Shown here: piece by piece, positions 33,700-41,956 of the stretch
Position numbering within the stretch: position 1 is the first letter of the stretch
Layout of the letters: the number at the start of each line of letters is the position of its first letter
From: Halomonas sp. NO4
Lineage (GTDB): Bacteria > Pseudomonadota > Gammaproteobacteria > Pseudomonadales > Halomonadaceae
DNA length: 44,959 nucleotides
Reading direction: 5' to 3'
NCBI RefSeq assembly: GCF_010994375.1
Contig: NZ_WHMA01000018.1
Coordinates: 16,089-61,047, forward strand
The notes under the pieces: model-generated
The model's database searches: none
Told to the model about the DNA's origin: nothing
Seen by the model: only the letters and a program-made list of their open reading frames with translations
Program-made: the position numbers and the translations under genes

Positions 33700-34236
33700 T
33701 CAGGCGGACGGGGATTTCCAGTCGATGGCGATCCCCGCCACCACCTCGACGACCCGGTCGGCCTCCCGGGCCAGCTGGCGGTGCAGGCATTGCAGGAAGG
33801 CGACATAGCCGCGTGTCGCGAGATCCCCGGGCAACACTGCCTCGTTGAGGTCGTTGGAGACCACCACCAGGTCCAGCGACCGTGCCCGGGTCGCCACCAG
33901 CAGAGCCTCGAACTGAGCCGTGCCGGTGGCGCTGTCGAAGCCTGCCTCGAAGCGCGCGCGGCTGGCCCATAGGGTCAGACAATCGAGCAGCACGCTGCTG
34001 CCGGGATCGATACCGTCAAGCGCGCTGCCCAATGCCAGCGGCGCCTCCCGGGTGTGCCACTCGGCCCCCCGGTCGCGGCGGTGGCGGGCGATGCGCGCGG
34101 CCATCTCGGCGTCCGACGCCGTCGCCGTGGCCAGGTAGTAGAGCGTCCCCCCGCCGGCCTGCCGGCACTCCCGCGCCAAGCGCTCGGCGACCTCGCTCTT
34201 GCCCGAGCGCGCTCCGCCGCTGACGAAAGCGATCAT
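33700..34236 (-). CDS. cobU: Adenosylcobinamide kinase/guanylyltransferase
   Basis: This 178-aa bifunctional enzyme phosphorylates adenosylcobinamide and transfers GMP from GTP. It has P-loop SGGARSGKS (6-14), the segment AARIARHRRDRGAEW with candidate guanylylated H52, and LLDCLTLW. The usual NEVGxGIVP block is altered to VSNDLNEAVLPGDLATRG, which is unusual and contrasts with the short paralogue at 31956-32384 that keeps it. Its ATG overlaps the cobD stop by 4 bp. Confidence 0.92.
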   Translation of the reverse strand: MIAFVSGGARSGKSEVAERLARECRQAGGGTLYYLATATASDAEMAARIARHRRDRGAEWHTREAPLALGSALDGIDPGSSVLLDCLTLWASRARFEAGFDSATGTAQFEALLVATRARSLDLVVVSNDLNEAVLPGDLATRGYVAFLQCLHRQLAREADRVVEVVAGIAIDWKSPSA

Positions 34237-35396
34237 GACGATTCCCCCTCTGCCAAGGCTGCCAGCAGGCGGTCGTTGTCGGATCGATCGCGCAGCGCCA
34301 GGCGCAGCCAGCCGCCGTCGAGCCCGGGAAAGCCGTGGGTGTGGCGGGCCAGGATACCCGAGCGCAGCAGCCGTTCGAAGAGCGTCTCCGTGGCCGCCCT
34401 CCCCTCTCTTCGACCCGTCCCCGGCTCACCCATCATATCCAGCTGGGACTGCCCTGCCGTCTTTTCGGACTCCGCCCCGGGCCGCACCAGGAAGAAGTTG
34501 GTCCGGCTGGGGATCACCTCGAGGCCCGTGGCCACGAGGCCGGCCTGCAGGCGCGGCTGCTCCTCGGCCAGCCACTGTCGGGTGCGGGCCAGAAAGACGC
34601 TGTCGTCCACCAGCGGTGCCACCAGCTCAGCGGCCAGGTGGTTGACGCTCCACGGCGGTTGTCGCACATGAAACTGGTGCACCAGCGACTCGCTCGCCAA
34701 TAGATAGCCCACCCGCAAACCCGGCAACGCATAGAGCTTGGTCAGGGAGCGCAGCAGGATGAGGTTATCGAAGCGCCCCAGCAGCGGGGCCAGGGACTCC
34801 TCGGGCGGGGTGACGAAGTCGATGAAGGCTTCGTCGACCACCACGCGGCAATCGCTGGCCGCGGCCAGGGTCAGGAGTCGCTCCACGGCATCGCGGGACA
34901 CCAGGGTGGCAGTGGGATTATTGGGACGACACAGCCAGAGCAGGGTGCCAGGCGCCAGTGACGCACCGAGCCTTTCCGGGTCGAGCGAGAAGTCGGCCGG
35001 GGCCAACGGGTAATCCTCGATGGTCAGGCCGAAGGCGCGACAGGCCCGGGCGTACTCCGTGAAGGTGGGCTGGGCGATCAGCGCCCGGCCACCCGCGTGC
35101 GCCGCTGCCACCAGGAAGATCGCCTCGGCGCCACCGTTGGTGAGCAGCACCTGCTCCACGGTCACGCCCGCCTCGCGGGCGATAGCCTCTCGGGCCGAGC
35201 GGTAGTCGGGCGCCGGGTAGCGGGCGAGGCCCGGGGACGTCGCGGCCAGTCGGGCCGGCACCCAGGCCGGCGGGCCCAGGGGGTTCAAGTTGGCGCTGAA
35301 GTCGAGCAGCGGATGGTCGGCCGGCAGGGCGTAGCGCGCCAGCAAGGGTGCTGCCTGGCCGCCGTGTGCAGGCCAAGGCATTGCGTCGCGGGTCAT
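34233..35396 (-). CDS. cobD: Threonine-phosphate decarboxylase
   Basis: This 387-aa PLP enzyme (CobD of Salmonella, CobC of Pseudomonas denitrificans) makes (R)-1-aminopropan-2-ol phosphate, the cobalamin side-chain linker. The PLP lysine is K220 (SLTKLYALPGLRVGY); D188 (VVVDEAFIDF) and the N-terminal LDFSANLNPLGPP fit the family. An extra polar stretch (about residues 308-337, EKTAGQSQ...TGRREGRA) is inserted after the FFLVRP strand. The ATG at 35396 overlaps the cbiB stop by 4 bp. Confidence 0.93.
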   Translation of the reverse strand: MTRDAMPWPAHGGQAAPLLARYALPADHPLLDFSANLNPLGPPAWVPARLAATSPGLARYPAPDYRSAREAIAREAGVTVEQVLLTNGGAEAIFLVAAAHAGGRALIAQPTFTEYARACRAFGLTIEDYPLAPADFSLDPERLGASLAPGTLLWLCRPNNPTATLVSRDAVERLLTLAAASDCRVVVDEAFIDFVTPPEESLAPLLGRFDNLILLRSLTKLYALPGLRVGYLLASESLVHQFHVRQPPWSVNHLAAELVAPLVDDSVFLARTRQWLAEEQPRLQAGLVATGLEVIPSRTNFFLVRPGAESEKTAGQSQLDMMGEPGTGRREGRAATETLFERLLRSGILARHTHGFPGLDGGWLRLALRDRSDNDRLLAALAEGESS

Positions 35397-36418
35397 GTCA
35401 GGCCCTCCGTGATCAGCACCGCCAGCGCCATCAGCAGCAGGAAGGCCAGCCAACCGCCGTGCATATGGCGGATCGCACGGTGGATATGCGCCACCTTCAG
35501 AGCCTCAATCGCCTCGCCCAGAACCGCACGGTGCGAAGCCACGCCGGCATAATGGTTGGTACCGCCGAGCTGCACTCCCAACAGCTGGGCCACCATCGCC
35601 TCCGGCCAGCCGGCATTGGGGCTGGGGTGGCGCGGTGCCTGGCGCCAGGTGGCAGCCAGCGCCCCACGGCGGCGGGCGCCGGGCATCGCCCAAGCGGCGA
35701 GCCACAGCGTCAGCGCAGTCAGCCGAGCCGGCAGCCAGTTGGCCAGATCGTCGAGCCTGGCCGAGGCGTAGCCGAAGTCTGCATAGCGAGCGTTGCGGTA
35801 GCCGACCATGGAATCCAGGGTGTTGACCGCCTTGTAGGCCAGCGCCAGCGGTGCCCCGCCAAGCAGCGCCCAGAACAGCGGCGCAGTAATGCCGTCGACG
35901 GTGTTCTCGGCCACCGTCTCCACGGCACCCCGGGCGAGCTCGGCCTCCTCGAGGTGTTCGGTGTCACGGCCGACGATCATCGCCAGTTCCTCCCGGGCGG
36001 CCGGCAGGTCACCGCCCGCCAGCGGCACCGCCACCGCCCGGGCGGCGTCGACCAACCCCTTGATGGAGAGCGCCGTGGTCACCAACCACAGCTCGGCGGC
36101 GAGCGCCAGCCACGGATGCACCAGGGAGAGCAGCGCCAGTGCGCTCCAGGTGAGCCCGAAAGTTCCCACCACCAAGGTCGCCGTAAGCCCCGCACCCCGC
36201 CAGCGCCGCATCCGAGGCGAACCACGGTTCCAGGCGCGTTCCAGATACGCGATCACCCGGCCCATGCCCACCACCGGGTGTGGCAGGCGGTGTGGGTCAC
36301 CGACGGCCAAATCGAGCAGCACACTGACACCGACCAGCGACAGCAACGCCAGGGACAGTGGTTCCAAGGACTGTGATTCCAAGCAGAGTGGTTCCAAAGA
36401 CAGTGGCTCGGCGGTCAT
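35393..36418 (-). CDS. cbiB: Adenosylcobinamide-phosphate synthase
   Basis: This 341-aa inner-membrane ligase (CbiB; CobD in Pseudomonas naming) attaches aminopropanol or its phosphate to adenosylcobyric acid. Family motifs are LDLAVGDPHRLPHPVVGMGR (about 35-54), the VAENTVDGITAPLFWALLGG block and YKAVNTLDSMVGYRN. The first 25 residues form an unusual Leu/Ser/Glu-Pro repeat (SLEPLCLESQSLEPLSL) encoded by near-repeats of about 15-18 bp. It overlaps cobT and cobD by 4 bp on either side. Confidence 0.94.
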   Translation of the reverse strand: MTAEPLSLEPLCLESQSLEPLSLALLSLVGVSVLLDLAVGDPHRLPHPVVGMGRVIAYLERAWNRGSPRMRRWRGAGLTATLVVGTFGLTWSALALLSLVHPWLALAAELWLVTTALSIKGLVDAARAVAVPLAGGDLPAAREELAMIVGRDTEHLEEAELARGAVETVAENTVDGITAPLFWALLGGAPLALAYKAVNTLDSMVGYRNARYADFGYASARLDDLANWLPARLTALTLWLAAWAMPGARRRGALAATWRQAPRHPSPNAGWPEAMVAQLLGVQLGGTNHYAGVASHRAVLGEAIEALKVAHIHRAIRHMHGGWLAFLLLMALAVLITEGLT

Positions 36419-37467
36419 GGTGCCTGGCTGGCGGCGACCCCGGCGTCCTCGAAGGTCGCCATCTCGCTCAGCATGCGAGTGGCCGCCTCCAGCAGCGGGA
36501 AAGCGAGCGCCGCACCGGTGCCCTCCCCCAGGCGCAGTTCGAGATCGAGCAGCGGCCGAGCATCGAGAGATGCCAGGGCGTGGCCATGACCCGGCTCCCG
36601 GGAGCGGTGACCGAAGACCAGATAGTCACGCACGGCCGGGGCGAGCCGGCACGCCAGCAGCGCAGCCACTGTGGCGATAAAGCCGTCGACGAGCAGCGGC
36701 ATCCGGCGCGCCGCTCCGCCCAGGTAGGCGCCGGCCATGGCGGCGATCTCAAGGCCGCCCAGCTTGGCCAGCACCTCGAGCGGATCGTCGCGGTCCGGCG
36801 CGCGGGCGGCGATAGCACGCTCGATCACCCCCTCCTTGTGCGCCAGCCGCTCGGTGGAAATCCCGGTGCCCTGACCGATCAGGCCCGCGACCGGGCTCTC
36901 GGTGAGGACGGCGAGCAGTGCGCTGCTCGCCGTAGTATTGGCGATGCCCATCTCACCGACGATCAGGCAGCGGCAGCCGGCATCGAGGGCGCGCTCGGCA
37001 GCGCGGATGCCCACCTCGATGGCCGCCACGGCTTCGTCGCGAGTCATGGCGTCCGCCTCGACCATGTTGGCGGTGCCGGGGCGGACCTTCTCGTCCACCA
37101 CGCCCGGGCCGGCTACCGCGCCGACCACGCCAACGTCGATCACCTCGAGGCGAGCCCCGATCTGTCGCGCGAAGACGTTGATGCCGGCGCCACCGGCCAC
37201 GAAGTTGGCCACCATCTGCGCCGTGACCTCCGGGGGAAAGGCGGAAACGCCTTCGACGGCCACGCCGTGGTCGGCCGCGAAGACCAGGGCTCCGGGAGGC
37301 GCCACCCTGGGGAAGGCCTCGCCGGTGATGGTGGCGAGCGTCACGGCCAGCGACTCCAGCCGTCCCAGGCTGCCCGGCGGCTTGGTGAGGCTGTCGAGAT
37401 GGGCCGTGACATCGGCCGCGATGGCGCGATCAGCGGGCTGCAGCGTGGCGAGGGTATCAGCGAGCAT
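36415..37467 (-). CDS. cobT: Nicotinate-nucleotide-dimethylbenzimidazole phosphoribosyltransferase
   Basis: This 350-aa enzyme activates the lower-ligand base by transferring phosphoribose from nicotinate mononucleotide, giving alpha-ribazole phosphate. The catalytic Glu is E315 in RLGEGTGAALAF; LTKPPGSLGRLE (27-38), FAADHGV and GEMGIANTTAS are typical. The length matches Salmonella CobT. The ATG at 37467 gives the normal N-terminus. It heads the nucleotide-loop unit. No cobalamin riboswitch was found in the 167 bp upstream, which it shares with the LexA-controlled gene. Confidence 0.95.
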   Translation of the reverse strand: MLADTLATLQPADRAIAADVTAHLDSLTKPPGSLGRLESLAVTLATITGEAFPRVAPPGALVFAADHGVAVEGVSAFPPEVTAQMVANFVAGGAGINVFARQIGARLEVIDVGVVGAVAGPGVVDEKVRPGTANMVEADAMTRDEAVAAIEVGIRAAERALDAGCRCLIVGEMGIANTTASSALLAVLTESPVAGLIGQGTGISTERLAHKEGVIERAIAARAPDRDDPLEVLAKLGGLEIAAMAGAYLGGAARRMPLLVDGFIATVAALLACRLAPAVRDYLVFGHRSREPGHGHALASLDARPLLDLELRLGEGTGAALAFPLLEAATRMLSEMATFEDAGVAASQAP

Positions 37468-37576
37468 GCGGAGCGTCCTGCGGTAGCATGGGTGGCATCG
37501 AAGGCGGCCATCATAGCAGCCCACCCCGACGAGGGCAGGAGCAGAGTCACACCGGGCAGATTTTCGGTACCACACC

Positions 37577-37605
37577 TTGGCGGTGTTTCGAGGCGCCACT
37601 ATACT
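37577..37605 (+). promoter_or_regulatory. Sigma-70 promoter of the radical SAM gene
   Basis: The -35 TTGGCG (37577-37582) and -10 TATACT (37600-37605) are separated by 17 bp and point toward the gene at 37635. The LexA box at 37604-37619 overlaps the end of the -10 and the probable start site. Confidence 0.7.
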
Positions 37606-37619
37606 GTACATGAATACAG
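37604..37619. promoter_or_regulatory. LexA (SOS) box
   Basis: CTGTACATGAATACAG fits the CTGT-N8-ACAG consensus exactly. It sits 15 bp before the ATG of the PA0069-type gene and over its promoter, as expected for repression by LexA. Confidence 0.88.
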
Positions 37620-37634
37620 TAATGGTGATCCCCC

Positions 37635-38717
37635 ATGCCTCGCTCCATCGCCGATACCCCCCGCAAGGGGCGCGGTGCCACCTTCGACCCAGACAACCGT
37701 TTTGCCCCCACACGGGTAGAAGCGGTGGATGACGGCTGGTGGCAGGAGGAAGTGCCAGGGCGTCTAGCCACCGAGGTCCGTGACGAACCGACGCGCAGTG
37801 CCCTGTCGTGGAATCGCTCGCCCGACCTGCCCTTCGACCGCTCGCTCAATCCCTACCGCGGCTGCGAGCACGGTTGCATCTACTGCTACGCCCGCCCCAG
37901 CCACGCCTACTGGGATCTCTCGCCCGGGCTCGACTTCGAGTCGCGCCTCATCGCCCGCACCGGACTCGTGGAGCGGCTGCGCGAGGAGCTGACCAAACCC
38001 GGCTATGTGTGCCGGCCGATCAACCTGGCCGGCAATACCGATGCCTACCAACCCCTGGAGGCCGAGCGACGCACCACCCGCGAGGTGCTCAGCCTGCTCC
38101 TCGAGTGCCGCCATCCGGTGACCCTGGTCACCAAGAGCGCGCTGATCCTGCGTGACCGCGACCTGCTCGGCGAACTGGCCCGCCGGCGCCTGGTGCGGGT
38201 GATGGTCAGCCTGACGAGCCTGGATCGTGACCTCAAGCGTACCCTGGAGCCCCGCGCCGCCTCTCCAACCGCCCGCCTGCGCACCATCGAGCAGCTGGCG
38301 GCCACCGGCGTGCCGGTGGGCACGCTCATCGCCCCGGTGATTCCCGGACTCACCGACCACGAGCTGGAGCGCCTGCTCGCCGCCGCCCGCGAGGCCGGCG
38401 CCGACACCGCCGGCTGGATGCTGCTGCGCTTGCCGCGGGAGGTGGCACCGCTCTTTGCCGAGTGGCTCGAGGCGCACTACCCCGAACGGGCGGCCAAGGT
38501 GCTGAGCCTGATGCGCCAGTGCCGCGGGGGCGAGGTCTACGACAGCCGCTTCGGCAAGCGAATGCGTGGCGAAGGGGTCTTCGTCGAGCTGCTGGAACAG
38601 CGCTTCCGCAAAGCGTGCCGGCAGTTGGGCTTCAACACACCAGCGGCCCGGGCGGCGCAGTCGCTGGACACCACGACGTTTCGCCCGCCGCGCGCCCAGG
38701 GGGATCTGTTTGAGTGA
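37635..38717 (+). CDS. PA0069-family radical SAM protein (SplB-like)
   Basis: This 360-aa radical SAM protein has its 4Fe-4S cluster cysteines at C77, C81 and C84 (GCEHGCIYCYARPSH), in the pattern of the spore photoproduct lyase-like/PA0069 group. It is preceded by a LexA box and a good promoter, so it should be induced by DNA damage. The biochemical function of this group is not established; a DNA-lesion repair or nucleotide-modifying role is an inference. It is divergent from cobT, a radical- and corrinoid-related neighbour by position only. Confidence 0.9.
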   Translation: MPRSIADTPRKGRGATFDPDNRFAPTRVEAVDDGWWQEEVPGRLATEVRDEPTRSALSWNRSPDLPFDRSLNPYRGCEHGCIYCYARPSHAYWDLSPGLDFESRLIARTGLVERLREELTKPGYVCRPINLAGNTDAYQPLEAERRTTREVLSLLLECRHPVTLVTKSALILRDRDLLGELARRRLVRVMVSLTSLDRDLKRTLEPRAASPTARLRTIEQLAATGVPVGTLIAPVIPGLTDHELERLLAAAREAGADTAGWMLLRLPREVAPLFAEWLEAHYPERAAKVLSLMRQCRGGEVYDSRFGKRMRGEGVFVELLEQRFRKACRQLGFNTPAARAAQSLDTTTFRPPRAQGDLFE

Positions 38718-38723
38718 ACGCGA

Positions 38724-39722
38724 TCAAGGAATGAGCACTGCCGCCCCGGAGAGCCGCCCTTGGCGCAGGTCCTCGAGCGCCTGGTTCGCCTCTTCCAGGG
38801 GATAGGCGCGGATCTCGGTGCGAATGGGCACGGTGGGGGCCAGGGCCAGGAACTCCTCGCCGTCGCGGCGGGTGAGATTGGCCACTGACTTCACGCTGCG
38901 CTCCTGCCACAGCAGGCGGTAGGGGAATGCGGGGATGTCGGACATGTGGATGCCGCCGGAGACCACCGCGCCTCCCGGCTTGACGTGCTCCAGTGCGATG
39001 GGCACGAGCGCACCCACCGGGGCGAAGAGCAGCGCAGCATCCAGCGGCTCGGGCGGCGTCTCGTCGCTGCCGCCGGCCCAGACGGCACCCAGCCGGCGGG
39101 CAAACGCCTGGGCCGGCTCGTCCCCCGGTCGCGTGAAGGCATAGACGCGCTGGCCGCGGGCCACGGCGAGCTGGGCGAGGATATGCGCCGCGGCCCCGAA
39201 GCCGTAGATGCCGAGCCGGCGCGGTTCGTCGCCGCCGGCCAGCCGCCAGGTGCGATAGCCAATCAGCCCGGCGCAGAGCAGCGGCGCGGCCGCCTGGGCG
39301 TCGTCGTCATGGATGGGAAAGCAGTAGCGGGTGTCGGCCACGGCGTACTCGGCGTAGCCGCCATCGCGGGTATAGCCGGTGAATTCGGCACGCTCGCAGA
39401 GGTTCTCGCGCCCGGCCCGGCACGGATCGCATTCGCCGCAGGTCCAGCCCAGCCAAGGCACGCCGATGCGCTGCCCCGACTCCAGACCGGAAACGCCCTC
39501 GCCCAACGCCGTCACTTCCCCCACTACCTCGTGCCCGGGAATCAGCGGCAGGTGCGGCTCGCTGAGCTCACCGTCAATGACGTGCAGGTCGGTGCGGCAG
39601 ACGCCGCAGGCCAGCACCCGCAGCTGCACCTCGCCGGGGCCGGGCTGCGGGATGGGAACGTCGTCGAGTACCAGCGGCTGGTGGGGGGCATGCAAGCGCA
39701 TGGCGCGCATCGTGGCATTCAT
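38724..39722 (-). CDS. Zinc-dependent alcohol dehydrogenase
   Basis: This 332-aa medium-chain dehydrogenase has catalytic zinc ligands C42 (GVCRTD) and H64-E65 (GHEVVGEV), and a four-Cys structural zinc site in TCGECDPCRAGRENLC. The cofactor-binding motif is GIYGFGAAAH. It resembles AdhA/AdhP-like enzymes oxidising small alcohols with NAD. AGGAG lies upstream of the ATG. Its end is 6 bp from the convergent radical SAM gene. The substrate is not identifiable. Confidence 0.9.
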   Translation of the reverse strand: MNATMRAMRLHAPHQPLVLDDVPIPQPGPGEVQLRVLACGVCRTDLHVIDGELSEPHLPLIPGHEVVGEVTALGEGVSGLESGQRIGVPWLGWTCGECDPCRAGRENLCERAEFTGYTRDGGYAEYAVADTRYCFPIHDDDAQAAAPLLCAGLIGYRTWRLAGGDEPRRLGIYGFGAAAHILAQLAVARGQRVYAFTRPGDEPAQAFARRLGAVWAGGSDETPPEPLDAALLFAPVGALVPIALEHVKPGGAVVSGGIHMSDIPAFPYRLLWQERSVKSVANLTRRDGEEFLALAPTVPIRTEIRAYPLEEANQALEDLRQGRLSGAAVLIP

Positions 39723-39769
39723 GATCGAGCTCCTGCCGAGTTCGTGCTGACGACAGGATAGCCCAGGCC

Positions 39770-40627
39770 TCAGGCCACGACCTTGACCTCGTACCCGGTG
39801 AACTTGCGCAGGTTGATCACCCCGGTGTCGAGAATCAGGTACTGCCCCTTCACGCCTTGCAGCGTGCCGGACACCACCGGGTGCTTGTCGAAGTTGTGGG
39901 AGACGATCTTGCTCGGGTACTCGAGCACCGGGTAGTCCAGGTGCACCGGACGCTCGTCGAGGACGCGGATGCCATCCTGACCGAATCGCTCGCGCAGGTT
40001 AGCCAGGCCGCTGTCGAGGCGCGCGAGCAGGCGATCGCGCTCGGCGATGAGATCCAAGGGCGCGATCTCGCCCTTGAGCATGGCGCGCCAGTTGGTGCGG
40101 TCGGCCACTTCCTCCTTGAAGAGCACCTCGACGAAGCCGGCCTGCTGGCGACTCTCCACCCCCAGCACCGGCAGCGCCTGAACGGCCCCCTGGTCGAGCC
40201 AGCGGGTCGGTATCTGGGTAGCGCGGGTGATACCCACCTTGAGGCCCGAGGCGTTGGCCAGGTAGACGACATGGGGCTGGAAGCAGTGGCGCTCGCCCCA
40301 CTCGGGCTCGCGACAGGTGCCCTGAAAGTAGTGGCACAGCTCCGGCTTGACGATGCAGGTATCACACTGGGCGAGGCGCTTGAAGCAGGGATAGCAATAG
40401 CCCTGGCCGAAGCTTTTCCTGGTGATCCGGCCGCAATGGGTACAGGCGATGGTGCCGGTCCACTCCAGAGACAGGGGGAAGCCCAGCCGGGGATTGATAT
40501 CCAGGCGCGCCTCGCCCGCGCGCAGCGTATAGTGGGCTGGCTCGTCGCCCCGTCCCGGCTCGACGGCCATCTTGGTCAGGCAGCCCTGGATGGCCTGGGC
40601 GGCAGCGATGCGCGCCTCATCCGTCAC
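39770..40627 (-). CDS. DUF2797 protein
   Basis: The 285-aa conserved protein has no known function. It has many Cys pairs in its first half (CTHCG, GYCYPCF, QCDTC, and others through RHC), suggesting metal binding. This is followed by VVYLANASGLKVGITRATQIPTRWLDQGA, which resembles a GIY-YIG-like strand pattern, and the highly conserved VKGQYLILDTGVINLRK near the C-terminus. The GTG start at 40627 is preferred on length; ATG 40570 would also keep the conserved part. It overlaps the DUF1315 gene by 11 bp. Confidence 0.8.
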   Translation of the reverse strand: MTDEARIAAAQAIQGCLTKMAVEPGRGDEPAHYTLRAGEARLDINPRLGFPLSLEWTGTIACTHCGRITRKSFGQGYCYPCFKRLAQCDTCIVKPELCHYFQGTCREPEWGERHCFQPHVVYLANASGLKVGITRATQIPTRWLDQGAVQALPVLGVESRQQAGFVEVLFKEEVADRTNWRAMLKGEIAPLDLIAERDRLLARLDSGLANLRERFGQDGIRVLDERPVHLDYPVLEYPSKIVSHNFDKHPVVSGTLQGVKGQYLILDTGVINLRKFTGYEVKVVA

Positions 40628-40904
40628 GGGTGGCGTCCCGTGCCAGGCCGGCGAGTTCGGGCGGCACATCGGCACCGCTGCTGGCCCCGCCGCAGGTACG
40701 CCGCGACAGGTAGCCGACACGCTGCTCTTCGGGCACGTGATTTTCCGCTTCGTAGCGCATTACCGCTTCCAGGCAGAGTTCAGTCTGGTCGGCGGAAAGC
40801 CAGCGACCATCGGGCCATTTGCGCAGGGCGACCGCCTGCTTGAGGCTCTCGTAGATGGCCGGAGTCATCTGCTGGATCATGCGCTCGAAGGTCATCTCGC
40901 TCAT
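40617..40904 (-). CDS. DUF1315 (YeaC-like) protein
   Basis: The 95-aa soluble protein matches the YeaC-type pattern: MTPAIYESLKQAVALRKWPDGRWLSADQ, followed by CLEAVMRYEAENHVPEEQRVGY. It has no known function. It is commonly next to DUF2797-type genes in gammaproteobacteria, and here the two overlap by 11 bp. Confidence 0.85.
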   Translation of the reverse strand: MSEMTFERMIQQMTPAIYESLKQAVALRKWPDGRWLSADQTELCLEAVMRYEAENHVPEEQRVGYLSRRTCGGASSGADVPPELAGLARDATRDG

Positions 40905-40928
40905 GGCATCGTTCTCACTAAAAGGGAA

Positions 40929-41777
40929 TCAAGGAAGGCGCCGCGCCCGCTCGGAATAATACCAGCCCATGGCCAGCCCCACGACCAGGCCACCGAGGTG
41001 CGCCTCGTTGGCCACGTTGCCGAACCCCACCGCGGAGGCGGCATCGGTCATGGTGAACACCATCCAGCCGAGCATAAACACCACCAGCATCTGCGGCACG
41101 AAGAAGCCGCTCTGGGGCGCGCGCCGCGACATCAGCCAGACGTAACCGAGCAGCGCGAAGTCGACGCCGGACATGCCGCCGAAGAGCACCGTCCCGGTGG
41201 CGTACTGCGCCAGGTTGGCGCCGATACCCGCGATCAACAGGATGGCGAGCATGCGCCGTGACCCGTGCAGCCCCTCGATCTGGCGCCCGAAGTACCACAG
41301 CCAGAGCATGTTGAAGATCAGGTGCATCCAGCCGAAGTGCAGGAAGGCTGGCGACAGCGGCCGCCACACCTGACCGCTGGCCAGCGCCTCACCCAGGTTG
41401 CCGACGGCGAGACTGCCGTTGACCACCCCCACCGGCACGATGGTCAGCAACGCCACGACGAGATCGCCGAACAGGCCCATGGCGGCGAAGACCAGCAGGC
41501 AGAGCGCCAGTGCCGTGGCGGTCACCGGCGCCTGGCGGAAGGGCACCGCCAGGGAAGTGCCTCCCCTGGGTGTCCGCCGCTGCCGGGGCAGGAGGGGCTC
41601 GCCGCGCTGCCAGCGGGCAATCAGCTGCTGCAGGGCATCGTGCTGATCGGGATCGGCCAGCCACAGTACCTGTCCCTCGGCCTCCTCGGTGAAACGGTGG
41701 CCAATACGGTGCGCCCAGAGTGCCTGGCGCAGCTCGCTGGTATCGATGTTGTGGGGAAACAGCATCACCCGGTACAT
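40929..41777 (-). CDS. Rhomboid intramembrane serine protease (GlpG-like)
   Basis: This 282-aa protein has an N-terminal cytoplasmic domain (about 1-65) as in GlpG, then six membrane helices. The catalytic dyad is S203 (GGMSGVDFALLGY) and H260 (AHLGGLVVG), with HFGWMHLIFNMLWLW near 147-161 carrying the oxyanion residues. It cleaves membrane proteins within the bilayer. CAGGAG lies upstream of ATG 41777. Its natural substrate is not known. Confidence 0.93.
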   Translation of the reverse strand: MYRVMLFPHNIDTSELRQALWAHRIGHRFTEEAEGQVLWLADPDQHDALQQLIARWQRGEPLLPRQRRTPRGGTSLAVPFRQAPVTATALALCLLVFAAMGLFGDLVVALLTIVPVGVVNGSLAVGNLGEALASGQVWRPLSPAFLHFGWMHLIFNMLWLWYFGRQIEGLHGSRRMLAILLIAGIGANLAQYATGTVLFGGMSGVDFALLGYVWLMSRRAPQSGFFVPQMLVVFMLGWMVFTMTDAASAVGFGNVANEAHLGGLVVGLAMGWYYSERARRLP

Positions 41778-41830
41778 GGGGTCTCCTGGATCGGTATCAG
41801 CCTCGCGAGCCCGCCAGTGCACACGCACAG

Positions 41831-41859
41831 AAAAAATCCGGCGGAAGGGGGCCGCCGGA
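41831..41859 (-). terminator. Intrinsic terminator of the NAD kinase/phosphatase unit
   Basis: On the minus strand, the TCCGGCGG/CCGCCGGA hairpin with a 7-nt loop is followed by TTTTTT. It lies about 100 bp downstream of the metallophosphatase stop, ahead of the rhomboid gene. Confidence 0.85.
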
Positions 41860-41956
41860 CAAGAGCAAGGGATCATTCAAGGGAACACTTACTCTGACGG
41901 ACAGCCCCGCGGGAAGTTCAGGGGCGCGGCGAAAAAATAAGGTTGCTTTTTGTAAG

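Noticed and set aside
37468..37634. A second cobalamin riboswitch ahead of cobT
   Set aside because: A partial GCCAC string is present, but the ordered aptamer blocks seen at 31701-31884 are missing and the region is too short for the whole fold.
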